Source: Chromera velia
Lineage: Eukaryota; Sar; Chromeraceae
Assembly: GCA_018398765.1 (NCBI GenBank)
Contig: JAHBMJ010000501.1
Coordinates: 1 to 46,440, forward strand
Length of the DNA: 46,440 bases
Direction: 5' to 3'
Made by a program: the position numbers and the translations under genes
In this document: positions 32,665 to 45,000 of the stretch, piece by piece
Position numbering within the stretch: the first letter of the stretch is position 1
Layout: the number at the start of each line of letters is the position of its first letter
Notes under the pieces: generated by a model
The model's input: only the letters and a program-made list of their open reading frames with translations
Told to the model about the DNA's origin: nothing
Databases searched by the model: none

Positions 32665-33257
32665 CTAGAAAGCTGTCCCCCTTTGACAACTTCTGGACCA
32701 TCCACCATTTCGGTGAGCAATGCCGGGAAATCGGTCGTAGTCAACTATGACAGACCCACGGCACATGCCAACGCCGGGAGTTTCATGATGCCTTTTATGC
32801 CCAACTAGCTCATAGTCGATTAGTTTTCTCGACGCGCTCATAGCCCCTTTCACCTCGGACACCTTCGGTAGAGGAAGAATAACTACGTCGGAGTCCCGCT
32901 CGGTCTTTTCGTATCTGGCTTTCCCAATCTTCGGGTCCATACGGTTCATTTGAATGTCTTCTCGGGTGCCAAACAGAGTGACCCGGACCCTCGAAGAGGG
33001 AGAAAACACATAAAAACGAGATCGTACTAGGTCTTCTATCTCTATCATTGCTCTTTCAAGGTGGATGAGACGGTCCTCTTTCTCCTTGTCCTCAGCTTGG
33101 AGCTTCGCTCTCAAGTTGGAGACCTCTCCCTTAACAACGAAGACAAAGAGAGAGAAGAGAAGCAGCAGAGCTAGCATAAAGAAGACACTGCCCGTGGAGG
33201 CCAGCTCCGGCCACTGCGCATCCCCGAACGAGTCCAAAAATGCAAAGTCGTCGACAT
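32665..33257 (-). CDS. Family A paralogue: TM helix, coiled coil, conserved domain (last exon)
   Basis: On the minus strand the acceptor GCCGTGCAG precedes 33257, entering in phase 1 exactly like the 7403 exon. The frame gives 196 residues to TAG at 32665: an acidic start (DVDDF), a TM helix (VFFMLALLLLFSLFVFVV), a charged coil (GEVSNLRAKLQAEDKEKE) and the conserved domain with VRVTLFGTRE, DSDVVILPLPKV and GMCRGSVIVDYDRFPGIAH. It is shorter than the 7403 exon, ending soon after the last motif. No sushi exon was found upstream, so its N-terminal part is unknown. Plus-strand frames over it are shadows. Confidence 0.7.
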
Positions 33258-36200
33258 CTGCACGGCAACGAAAAAATGCAGCAAGGAAATCAGAAGAAGT
33301 GACTTATGTGCGGAAACGAAAAAAGATGAGTGGAAGCTTTTGAGCTTCAGAAAGCACACGTCTGCATAGAGACTGTCGTGTCTTGTCTTCTCCTCTATGC
33401 AGTTAGCAGAGCGAGTCTGTGTAACTTTGAACCGTAGAATAAAAACTGGTGGAAGCAACAGGAGAAAGAATATGATGAAAACGTTACTGAAGTCCAACAG
33501 TCCTCGGAGGCTGGACGCAGAGTCTGACAGGTAACGTTGATTCTAGTGGTAGATGAATAACCTACCTTCCGAAGACGTTTCCTTCGGAGGGAACCCACTC
33601 ACACACACACACAGGTACACGATCTATTCAAGTTCATACAGGTAAAGAGACTGTCAATGCTAAATCGATCCATCGAACTGCTAGAAGTCTCAATCAAGCT
33701 AGCTGAATCCATGAATTTCTGGCGGTTTGGATTGTTCCGATTGCTGCAGACCGCGTTTTTTTTCTCAAACCCGATTCGATACCGCGGTGGCCCGAGGTCC
33801 CGAAACGCCATTGTCTGCATAGAGGGTGACCGGCGCCGCCCAGGGTCCAAAACTCCAGGCAGGCCGCCCGCCGCGCCGGCCGCGACATTCTCAGTCCCCT
33901 CCATTCACTTTTGGTGGGTCCAAACGTGCGAGGAACTCATGGCTTCCAGCTCGTTGCTTTGAGGCTCGCCACAGTTGGAGGCCCCGGCCGCAATCCTGCT
34001 TGTGGGGCTTGAAAATGAATCCTGCAAGGCATAGTTGTGCATCTGATGTGTGCAGTGCGCGCGAATTTCTTTTTCATGCATGCATGTTTATGGCTTTCTT
34101 CAACCTGGTAGACGGATCTTATTGTTTTCAAACTTCCTGCCCTTTTCGTATGTGATTCAAGTAAATGTCCTCTCCCTTTTAAATGTGTGAGACGGTGCTT
34201 TTTCTATGTGTGGAAGGCTGAGTGGAAGATGAAAGGGAGGAAAGGGACATAGGTAGGAGAAGAGCATATTGAGGTGAGCTTTATCAGCTACACCGCCTTT
34301 CTTCTTGCTTTCCGTCTCAAACGCTCTTTCCACTACATTTCTTGGCTTCTCGTCTCGCTTCTGAGGGAGGACAGGGCTGAGGAGAAAGGAGAAAGGTTGG
34401 TGATGAGGAAGGGGAGAAGGGGGGGGGGGGGCAATGAGATGGACAAGGAGACGGCGCCAGTTCCGAATCGCATGTCATCACCATCTTCCTACTTCCATCA
34501 TCTACCAACAACCAGGTCCGTTCGCATGTCTTTCTGGCTTTGTGTATGTCATAGAGGATCCTTCAAATGATGACTTAGTGGCAAGACAAACCGGTTGGTT
34601 GAGTTGATTGTGATGTGGGTGGGTGTGGTGATGATTCATTCACAAACACCATCATTCCGCATCATGCATGCATTCACGCTGTCCTCAAGATTCACATGAT
34701 GTTATGGTACCGGGGACGAAGGGATTGAAAGAAAGGGGGGAGCGTCAGAAAACGAGAAGTTAGGAACTCTTTCTTTTGGTAATCTTCCAGCGAGAGAGAG
34801 AAAGCCAGGCTTGACAGTTGTAAGAAAAGAAGGGCGGTATGGGGGAAGGGAGGTCAAGTCGGCAATTTCTCTCAAGTTTGGGGAGACCACACAAAGAAAA
34901 ACGAATTGGTAGATCGATAAGGGCAAGGTACCTAGATCAACCAACAGAAAACAAAGAAAAAAAGAAAGACCGAAGCCACTTTTTCATGAAGTGGCCAAGT
35001 AATTCTATGCATCAAACTCCGTTGAGACCGGGGATGAGAAAAAGGGGAGAGGAACATTAAGATCACGCATGCTTACATGAATTCTCTTGTCTCATTTCGC
35101 ACGTTCATATGTCTTTTGACTGCAGGTAACGAGGAAAGACTGCAGATCTTCGAGCTGCAGCTGTTGGTACGTCTTGTCAGTCCTCTTTATTCTTCCTGAC
35201 ACTTACGTGATCGGGAAGGAAGGAAGGGGAGACATATGGAGACATAAGAGGCATGGACTTGACCGGTTAGTGCAAACTCGACGTAGTCATCTTTTTCCTT
35301 TCCCTGCTTCTTTTAGACTGCTCTTTTCTTCTGAAGACAAAACTGAAGAAAAAAGGGAACCTCCAAAACAAACACAGAACAGGTTAAAATGCAAGAAGAA
35401 CTCCAGTGGTGAATCCGTTTCCTCCAGCTTTCTTTCTTTCGAATCCAGTCTCAACAAAAATGCTCATGTATGCTGCTGTTAGGGAGTCTCGCACAATTGG
35501 TGGGGGGACACCTGGTGCTTTGACGTGGACTCCTTTGAGGGCATTTTTCTTCTTGTAGGATTGTCAGCAGCAGTCGAGATTAGAGTCTAAGAAGAGAAGG
35601 CACAGAGAGAAACCAGATTCTTGTTCGGCCTGAGGGCCGACCACCAGAATCATTCATGCATTCGTCCTGCTTGTGTTCGCAGAAGAGGAGAAGAGGGAGA
35701 GAAGACACGCATTGGCTGGGTGCAAGGGTCTGCTAAGAGATGGGTAGGTTCGACTGACAGTCTCGCACTTTCTTTTCTTCATCATGGTCTTGCAGGAATT
35801 AAATGTCTTTTTCTTTTTCACTTGCATGTATGCATTTATGTACACAAATGCATTCATTGGGGAGAGAGAAGAGGGTGCACAGTGGGACAGAAGGATAAAT
35901 GATCAATTGCTTATTCAGTGAGACGTAAGAAGAGAAGTGTCAGAAAAAGGAAAAAGCTGAAGAGAAAAAACGTGGCTTGATTCTCACGGTTAGCTGTTTC
36001 AAGAGGGGAGAAAGACAAATCATGACAGAAAAGGAGGGGGAGGGGTCCCGGCCGGGTGAGAAAGAAGAAACAATCGAAACACAGAAAAGAAGAGAAGAGA
36101 AGAGAAGAGAAGAGAAACAAACAGAGAAGAGAAGAGAGGTCAGAGTCAGTCTGCCAGGCAAAGGGTGAGGCGTCCCCCTCCCTTCATGCCATTGACTCAC

Positions 36201-36270
36201 TTGGTCTTTCTTGTGGCAGCTGTCTGTATTCCTTCTTTTGTCTTCCGGAGGAAGGGCATAGCGCTTTGTC
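33258..36270. other. Stretch without recognisable gene
   Basis: The upstream exons of the 32665-33257 gene should lie here. A minus frame at 33171-33497 begins with a hydrophobic, signal-like segment (FIIFFLLLLPPVF) but cannot be joined with confidence. The rest holds purine-rich and GC-rich patches and a (GAAGA)n tract at about 36085-36120. Confidence 0.45.
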
Positions 36271-36277
36271 GCGCCGC

Positions 36278-36494
36278 CCCCTCCTTCACTTTATGGTTCT
36301 TTATAGTCAAGCTCCATGCATGTATGGAGTGACCGAAAAAATCCGATTCGCATGCAGGTTTGTTCGTCTGAAGGAAAAAACTGTGAGAAGGGGCCCCTCC
36401 TTCACTTTGTCAATGTTTTTGCGGGGGATCACCCCTCCTTCACTTTATTTATTCTTTTTCAATCTCTTTTTTGAGCGCCCCTCCTTCACTTTAT
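36278..36494 (+). repeat. Four copies of CCCCTCCTTCACTTTAT
   Basis: A 17-bp element occurs at 36278-36294, 36394-36410 (last two bases GT for AT), 36432-36448 and 36478-36494. All are in the same orientation with unequal spacing (116, 38, 46 bp). They lie about 300 bp beyond the 3' end of the copia coding region, where its LTR would be expected. Confidence 0.9.
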
Positions 36495-36781
36495 GGCTTG
36501 TGTGGAATTCAAGTGGAGGTTGAATTGGGGTTGTGTAGTTGCAGTGAGAAAAGGAAAGAATGAAAGAACAGAAGCGATCATATATATTCAAAGAAAGAAG
36601 AAAGAGGGGGAGACCTTCAAGAGAGGCATTCAATTTCATTGTGGTGTTGCCAGGCCTGGTCTTTGTTGATGTACACAATGAGAGAGAGGAATGCATGCAT
36701 AGGAAGAGAAGAGGGAGAGGAAGAAAAAATGAAGCAAATGCCATGCATTCATACATTCATACAGGTCCTGAAGGGTGCACT

Positions 36782-39700
36782 TCAGAGGATTTGAGGCCGC
36801 ACCAGGCGCCCAATCAGGATGACAGGAGCCGGTGTGGTTGGAGGCATTCTCTGGTTAACCGTGTGATCTGCTGCTCGATGGGCCTTGCTGAGGAAGCCGA
36901 TCGCAGCACAGAATGTACACCCTTTGCCAGTACGTCCCGCTCGCTCAAGGTAGAGTTCCTTTCTTCCCTTGCGTTCTGCCTCCACATCAGGGCATGTGTC
37001 GGATGAATGTCCTATTTGATGGCAAGCTGAGCAAGCCATGGCAAGGGAGAACGTGCGGAAGTGAAAGGCTGAGAGAGGAGTCACAGATGCATCACGAAGA
37101 GCACGAGTCGGACAGATGAGGGGAAAGCGTGGGGAAAATTGTGAGAAAGTGGTTTGAGCTCGGTTCCCATTCTCGAAGAACACTGACACTTCTACTTGAA
37201 GGTCAGGTTGCAGAAGAATAGGCCTCCTTTGTGGGTCAGGAGGAGGACGTGTCGCACCCTTCCGCGCTTCCCTTCCCTTCTGTTCTAACAGTCGGTAGAG
37301 CTCATGCGTACTCTTTCCCTTTGTGAGAGGGTCCGCAAGGTTCCGGACAGTCGAGATATGCTCAAGGGCAATGAACTTCTCTTGAACATCCTGGTGCACT
37401 GCTTTCTGCAATATGCTGACTAGAGACGTCTCTACTGCTTCTCTCTCTCGCAGGTCGTCAATTTCAGCGGCAAGGGACTATTGAGTTGCCCTCGCACCAG
37501 AATGGACAGGTTGACCGACCAGGGACACGAGATCGTGACTGTCAGACCAAAGGGTTCTGTGTACTTTCGGCCAAAGCTTCTCAAAGAAAGGGAGGAGAGA
37601 GGAGAGAAGTTCGACCCCGTTCTCTGCAGCAATGAATTCCGTATCCGTTGTGGATTTTGCTACTTTCTTCGGTTTGATGGGCTTCCAGGCAAGGGGACAT
37701 CCACAGACGGTGAGTACCCACCCGATTTGAGGCTCGGGATGGGCTGGGGTGCCAAAAGATACATCAGTATGTAATTCAACATGCAGGGGCTCTGCTCTGG
37801 GAGAGCAGGGAACTGCCACTCCACGGAGGGAGTGTGCACGAGCCCAGGAGACAAGTCGCTGGAGCCATCCAAAAGCATTTACGGTCGGAACGGCATTCCA
37901 CTGTGCCATGTGACTTGTACCGTATGCCAAATCAGGACGCGTGAAAGAGGCCAGGTAAGAAAGCTCACCAAGACTCTGTTGGAAGGCTTTTGTCTCTTTT
38001 TTGTTCAGGGGAGGGGAAGTGTCTGCTTGCTTTCTTGCTGCGTTGGGGATGGGATTGACCAGGGGTCTAACACCTCTGTCATTCAAACTAGCTGCATAAG
38101 ACTCCTGTGAGCACCAGATCTCATCCTTTGTGACCTCATAGGACACTCCAACGTACCTCTGTAGTGGTTTGATCTGCTTACATTCGACCTCTTGCATAAT
38201 CTCCTGCAGATGGCTCTCTGCTGGGCCACTGAGGCTGGCAACACAGACATCGTCGACATAGAGGGACATCAATGCAAGCACTTCCCCATCAGTCGACAGT
38301 TTCCACCAAATTCCCCGGAGGGGTGATTTCACCCATCCATGTTTGAGAAGTTTTGATTCAAGAAATTTTTGAAAAAGGAGGAGGCTTTCAGAGAGTCCAT
38401 ACATGTATCGCTGCAACAGCCAGAGCTTTTTACCATAGTCAGGATGTTCTTTCGGGGGGAGTACATACACTGTGTCATTCATTGGTGCTTGCAGAAATGC
38501 ATTGTCTACGTCTACAGTACTGATGAAAGACGGGTCGAAACCTGCGCTACTGAGTGCTACAAGTAGCATCAGGTGAATATTCTCGGGCGGACATGGGTCA
38601 GTTGCCACCTCGAGACCTTTTCGCGGGTCCTGATCTCCCCGAATCACCCATCTCGACTTGAATTCCCTTTCACCCTCATCATTCAGTTTCAAGGTGTCTA
38701 CCCACAGTGTAGGCAAGACGACTGAACCCTTGGGAACCGACTGAACTGGAACTGCCTTAAATACAGGAAAACGTTCAAATTTGTCTAATTCCTTCTGCCT
38801 GGCTGCCTTAAAGTCTGTCACCTGATCTGGAGAGAGGCAACGCACTGAGAATTTCTGATGCGTTGCTCCTGCAGCAAAACAATGAGCCTGTTTCTCTCCT
38901 TCTGCAGCTGCTGAAGAGGACGGGGAGGAAGACAAAGAAGAAGAAAAAGAAGAAGACGAAGACGAGAAGGACAGATCAGGGAGAGAGGGACTGGGGACAT
39001 TAGAAGAGTAAAGAGGAATTCGGAACTGTGAAGGGTCAGTTAGACCATCAAGATAAAAGAAAGCACTTTCTATCAGCTGATTCGATTTATCTTCCTCGCT
39101 ATCTGATGGAACGTCAGTAGACGCCGTTTCTATCTCCCGAAGAGTAAGATCGGGAGACAGTTTGAGTGCTTTTCTCAACCAGTCCTCTGTCTTTTTGATC
39201 GCGTCTGCTGTCTTGCTCTGATTGAGTCCAAGACAAGAGATTGAGGCTGAGTCAAAATGCTTTGCGATTTTTGCACATGCATTAGGAAGCAAGCAACGAG
39301 AAGAAGAAAGAAAAAGTTCTGATTCTCTCAGACAAGAAGGCGACACCTTTCGGATGTGAGGAAAGCAAGTGAGTGAAGGAGTCAGGGTGGAACAGATGGT
39401 GTTGTTGGGACGATGAAACTGTGGGGCAAGGACTCTTTCACACAGTTGTCCTTGTGAATAGGACCCCCATACATGCACAAGAAGAAATCCATCTGTCAAT
39501 ACCCCAACCTTCCTTCCAACCATGCCTCTCTGCAGCTCCTCATCCTTCCAGAAGATCAATGGACACTTCTTCAACAGCTCTGGGTTTCTCTGGACTGTGA
39601 AACGCCACGTCTCTCCATCTGAAGGAGAAGGGGTCAGTAAACTCTGGCGTTCAGTGTCTTTTTCTGACTTGGGTTCTCTTTGGGAAGAGGGAGGTTGAGG

Positions 39701-41287
39701 GAGGACAGGCTCAGAAAACAAAAAAATAGGTTCTCCTTCAAGAATACGTGGAAAAGAATAAGAAGAAGAAGAGCAAGAATGGGCAGACTGAGATACAGAT
39801 TTCTTTCCCGCTCTGACTTCATCGGTCTGTCTTTCATCTGGAAGCGAACGAGAATCCTTTGAAGACTGTGCCTCTCTTTCATTGATTGGGACAGGGCCGG
39901 CCGAGGCCAACCCAACAGGAAACGAGTCTTTTTGACTTTTGAACTCCATGCTTTCTGCAAAAGGAATGGAAGAAGAAGAGAAAGAAGAGGAAGATTTCTT
40001 TTTTGACTGATCGCTTGCAGACCGAGCTGGTTCTTGTGGTTTGTCATCACTTGGTACCTCTATAAAAAGATCCCCTCTAGTCTCAGGGGGTCTCTCAGAC
40101 TGCGACTGGCGATCAGTTAGGGCAGGGCGGGAGAAAGAAGGGAGGGGGTGAAAAGGTGCACGAACAAAACAAGAAGAGTGGGCAAGATACTCCTTACTCT
40201 GCAGTCTCTCTTCAGACTCAGAGATGGGAGTCAAATAGACGAGGAAGCGGGAGTGAGGGACGAGAGAGGATACTTCAAAGAGCCGCCACTTGATGTCGAG
40301 CGAGCGGTAGGTCTTTCGAGGGTTCTTCCAATACACTCTTTCTCTGACAGTCAAGTTCAGGGGAGAGAGCGCTGTCGGACCTTTCTTATGAACTTCAGCA
40401 AGCATGCATTCAAGAGAGGGAGGGAGAAGACGTTGAGACGTAAGACGTTTGTACGGTGATCTTTTGTCAGAGTTGACAGAGGGAAGGAGGTTGAGTTGAG
40501 ACACACAGCGAGGAAGAACTTGATGGAAGTACCGTTTTTCTAGGCCTCTGTCTAAAAGAGCTGCTTCGACAAGACGTTTCAAATCGTTATGCCGATGTTC
40601 GAGCAGCCCGTTGGCCCGAGGTAGACCGGAGAGGGTCCCCAACTGTCTAACTCCCAAGTCCTCTAGCATGGAGGAGAAAACGGCTTTGAATTCACTCCCA
40701 TTGTCCGTTTTTACAAACCCACGAAAAGAGAGAGGACAGCCAAAAGGTCTCAACCATCCTTCCTCAAAAGCTTTCCATGCAGTGTCTGCCTTCATGTCTT
40801 TCAGTGGGATGGCCATGAGGAAACTTGTCGCTTCACACATGACCGTCAAGACAGGTTGACCATACAAAAAAATTGTGTCCACCGCTATCTGCTACAGGGG
40901 GGCACGAGTTCTCAGATGAGAGCCTCTCTGTCCACGAAGGCGCCTTGGGAGACCGTGGACTTGCAGGCAAGTGTTGCACTCTGCTCTTAGTTCTTCACAC
41001 ATTTTTCTCAGGCCTCTCACGGCTAGATACGGAGAGACGAGAGTGTAAAGAGCCTTTCCACTCATGTGCCCCACTTCCTGATGTACATACTGCAGGTACT
41101 CACGTGCATATTCTGCACTGACTTTCACCTTATTAGGACGCTTGCCGTCGGGCACGTCGGCAAAGATGCAGTCAGATGAATCGGAATTTTTGGAAAAACA
41201 AACTGAAGATGCACATGTGTACTCTGCAGATGAGATCTCGTCCCGATCATCTCTTCCTCCCGTACAGCAGCTGAGGAAGAACAACAC
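36782..41287 (-). pseudogene. copia pol: integrase, reverse transcriptase, RNase H, C-terminal zinc fingers
   Basis: One frame runs from about 41287 to 36782, broken by TAG at 40892-40894 and 37478-37480. Before the first stop is the HHCC zinc-binding integrase domain (HQEVGHMSG to CNTC). After it come the integrase core (first Asp in AVDTIF, second in TDNGSEF, Glu in NGLLEHRHND), a long Ser/Pro-rich linker, and the reverse transcriptase with TVDVDNAFLQAP and the catalytic YVDD. RNase H follows (HTDVSFG, STTDTEF, WSDSHD) and is cut by the second stop before EHISTVRNLADPLTKG. A tail of about 150 residues carries a CX2CX4HX4C knuckle (CSACHQIGHSSDTC, about 36994-37035) and a CX2CX9HX4H finger. 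Frame and motifs are intact apart from the two stops, so decay is recent. Confidence 0.93.
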
Positions 41288-42030
41288 GAAAAATGGTCAG
41301 TGGCCTTTCTTTTAAAAGAAAAAAGTTCGTGCATAGAAGAGGAGAGGGGAAGAAAAGAAGAAGACAAAGACGTTCGTTGGAGGTTCTCTGCTGTCAGTCT
41401 GTTCTCTTCTGAAGTAAAAGATCCAAAGAGACAGAAAGGGCCTCCTTTCTCAACTGAGTCAGAAAAAACTGCAGGTGAGAAATGATCTGAATAGATTTGC
41501 GTAAGTTGAGGAGGAAGAGGGTCACAAAGGAAAGAAACTTCGTCGAAGGGAGAGTCAGAATTACCAGCACCAGCGTAAAGAAAAAAAGGAGGAGGGGGAG
41601 TAGAGGTGGAGGGAGGAGTAAACATCTGAGACACAACAAAAGAAGTAAAGAACATTGTGGCATGAATAGAGTCCGATTGTTTCTTTCGGTTGCTCTTTCT
41701 TTGATTAAAGGAACGTCGCTTTGAGCGAGACTGCGAGTGACAACGCTGTCCGACCTCCCGATCGAACTTTTCCTTTCTCTTGCGGCCTCGCTCTTTCCTT
41801 CTTGACTTCTTGCTCTTAGAAGGAGAGCGCAGTCGTTTTTTCGGAGGCAAAATCTTTGACTGCTTTGGGACTTGCACATTAGGAAGAGGAGAAGAGAAGG
41901 GACGGGAGGGGGAAGAGTGTCGAGGGGGGAGGGGACAAGAGGGAAGATCATTCAATGCAGGAGGTGGAGGCATAGACAAGGAAGTGAGAGAAATAAAAAC
42001 ATTCTGTTGACTTGTTTCCGTTTCATTTAA
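41125..42030 (-). pseudogene. copia linker between protease and integrase, in a different frame
   Basis: Between the end of the protease frame (TAA at 42027-42029) and the integrase frame, the only long open frame encodes a Pro/Ser-rich segment, then a strongly basic one (PKKRLRSPSKSKKSRRK) that could be a nuclear localisation signal, then an acidic/aromatic segment. Each junction needs a -1 shift. Whether these are programmed frameshifts, introns or indels is undecided. Confidence 0.5.
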
Positions 42031-45000
42031 AGGTCGTAATCGACCAATTCTTCCTCGCTCTCTCGATGTTCGTCTATCGGCATCGACTCTGCAGGTTCGG
42101 GGGCAGTTGGTTGAGCTTCCTCCTGCTGCTCCACCAACTGCATTAGTTCTGCAGATTCGGGGGCAGGCGGGGGAGCTTCCTCCTGCTGCTCCACCAACTG
42201 CATCGGCTCTGCAGATTCGGGGGCAGGCGGGGGAGCTTCCTCCTGCTGCTTCTCCAATTGCATCTCCGTTGCGTCCTGCTCCGTCTCCCATTGCTGATAC
42301 GGGTTGATTTCGGGTTGGTCCTCGTCTGCATACTGCTCTTCCTCTTGCATGCCCAGAGCGCTTTCCTCCCGACGACTCTCCTCCAACAAATTTTTTAACG
42401 GGCTTCTGGGGAACACTGGGGGAGAGAAGCTGGCTGCTGTTCTCGTTCTCCTGAGGGGGGCGTCTGGTGAGGACGTCCTCCTTGCCCAAATGGGTCTCTC
42501 GTCGCGGTCCCCCGCGAGGGACAGGGGACTGAGGGTCCCATCGAGGAGACTGGGTTCCTTTTGAGTCGGGTCGGGGGAGAAGGCTGCCGGGCGGGCTCCA
42601 GCCCTGCCACCCGTCCCATCCATGGCACGTTCCCTCGGGCTTCTTTGACGGCGTGCAGAGGAGACGGGTGGGTGAAAAAAGGGGGTATCGGGGTGGAAAA
42701 GGTGGGTGTCAGGGGGGGCTTCATTGATCTGGAGAAACATGACCCGAGTGTGAATCAGATCGATATCGACGGGAAGAAGCCAGCGGCTCCATCCCGTCTC
42801 AATTCCTTGAAGGTTTTTTCTATGGAGGATCTCGATATGTCGGGTTCCATCTCTGTATGGCTCCAATTCTCTCCAATTGAAGGAGCAACGTCGGAGCCAA
42901 CTGAGACCAAAAATGAGGAAGTGGTTTCGGAAACCAAATTTGGCAAAGTGGACTAGGGTCTTCCCGGATGAGCGCAGAGTCTGTAGTCGAGTGTTATCCA
43001 TCCGAATTCGGATAAGACCGCGGCTCAGTGAAGGGAATTGAGTGCCCCCTCCTTGAATCATCTGTTTCTCATTCGAAAACTCCCCTCTCGCAAAGAAGGC
43101 GGGGTTTGGGTGGAGCTCCCCATCCCTGTTAAAGATCAGTTGGAGGTGGATACCTTCATCGACACTCATGATGTCAATGGAACTGGCAGTATCCGCTACC
43201 ACATGGATCCGGATCTGCTGGGCCCGACGTGCCGTCGGGTTGTAGAGCGCATGATATCAATCGCAAATTCTCTGAAGACAGGCGAAAAAGTGTCGCTTAT
43301 CATGGATTCTCAGCCTCTTTCTCGTGGTGTTTCTTTCTTGAGGGGGGAAGGATTGCAGACACTGATCCAGAAATTGGGAACGCGGCGTGCTTGGCGCAGC
43401 CGATAAACGGGAGGGCGCTTCCTCTGCGGGTAAGGGTACTGGTAGCGTTAGACGCGGAGGGCGGGGGCGGTGGAGGGAGAGACCCGTAGATGAAGAGGAG
43501 GAAGGAGGCACAGCCTGCCTGGGCTTTTGAGTAACTTCATGAAGAAGCCAGGCATAAAAGCTTTTCTCGCAGGGTTGAGGGAGGGGAAAGCCGTCGGACC
43601 CTTGATCAATCTGACCGCCCTTTCCCAGCCTGGACCGGTCTTGCTTTTCCGGAGGAAAAAAAACAGCGGACCCCCAAATCCTCATCAAGACCACCCAGTT
43701 TAGGAGCAGGGTGGATGCTTTCGCCCTAGGCTCACTGGGCGTGTGCCTGAGCCATATGGGGATGAGAAAAGCTGGAGGGTGTCCATTACTGTCTGTCAGC
43801 AGATCGAGCAGGAAGACAAGAGGGTGAATCAAAATGAATGTGTTCAGTCTGTCTGGCAAGATCGACTTCCAGATCAGATCAATCAGAGCCCGGGCAGACG
43901 GAACTTGACTGCCAGTCGATTGCCAGTGTGTCAACACCATCTGCCCTTCCGTGAGCCTCTCCCATTTTTTTTGATAGAGGGCCTCAAGAAAGAGGAAATT
44001 ATGGCCTATTTCCGATTCCTCTTTGAAGTTGGAAGGAACAGCGGGCTCTTCTGGGACCGACTGCAATCTGGTGTCGGCTACCCCTGGGCAAGGAGGGGCC
44101 GCGGCCCGAACATCGTCAGGGTGAACCCCAGTTGGAACATGCAGGTCGCTCAGAGACAGCCTGATCGAAGGACTGAGGTCTCTGATAAAGGACTTGGTCA
44201 ACCTCTGCCTTACTGCTATTTTATGCTTTTGATTCTTGGTCAAAGACAGAGATGGTTCTGCTTTTTAAACTCCGTGCCACCGCTGGGCTGGGAGTTCGAC
44301 CCTCAGCAAAGACGCTTTGTAGAGCTTTGACCCCAGATTGGGAGGGCGGTCCTCTTGCTGTGCCTCCGTTGGATTCTGTGCGACAGAAAAAACGTGGACA
44401 AAGATCTGTCAAAACACGGTGGCTAGAGAGAACGGAAGCTTGTCCCATTCATTTGGCTCAAGCTCGAAACGCTTCCTCACAAACCATCCAAGCAAGGGCC
44501 TGAGTTCCCCGTGAAGGGGCTCATCCCGAATCTCTCTGAACTTTGCCCCTCCTGGACACGAGCAGGAGGTGCATGTGGGGTCTAGTTCACAGATGCAGAG
44601 GAAAAACGTGCCATCCTTCCGACTGTACTGGAGTCCAGGCCGGTGTCTGCAGCAGGAGGTCAGTCCACTGCTGGTGAGGCAGTTGTACGAGTTGTGTCCG
44701 AGGCATGCTCGAGGGTCCAACTGTTGAACCTCACAAATGTTGCATGCATCGGCACTCGCATACATTCGGTTCAACAGGGGTTTGAAAGTGTTGTGTCGCA
44801 GAGCCAGGATAGAGTTGTGGGGCTTCCACATATGCTTTTCTTCAGAGATGAAAAGATCCTCCCACTTCTCCGGAATCTTAGCACCGGACTTTCGAGTGGC
44901 TTTCCACAACCTGAAAAATTCAGGTCTGTCCAGCTTTTTCAGGATGACGTGGGCTGTGAGACGGGGATCAATGCCTTTTCATCTCACTAGACCACTCGGA

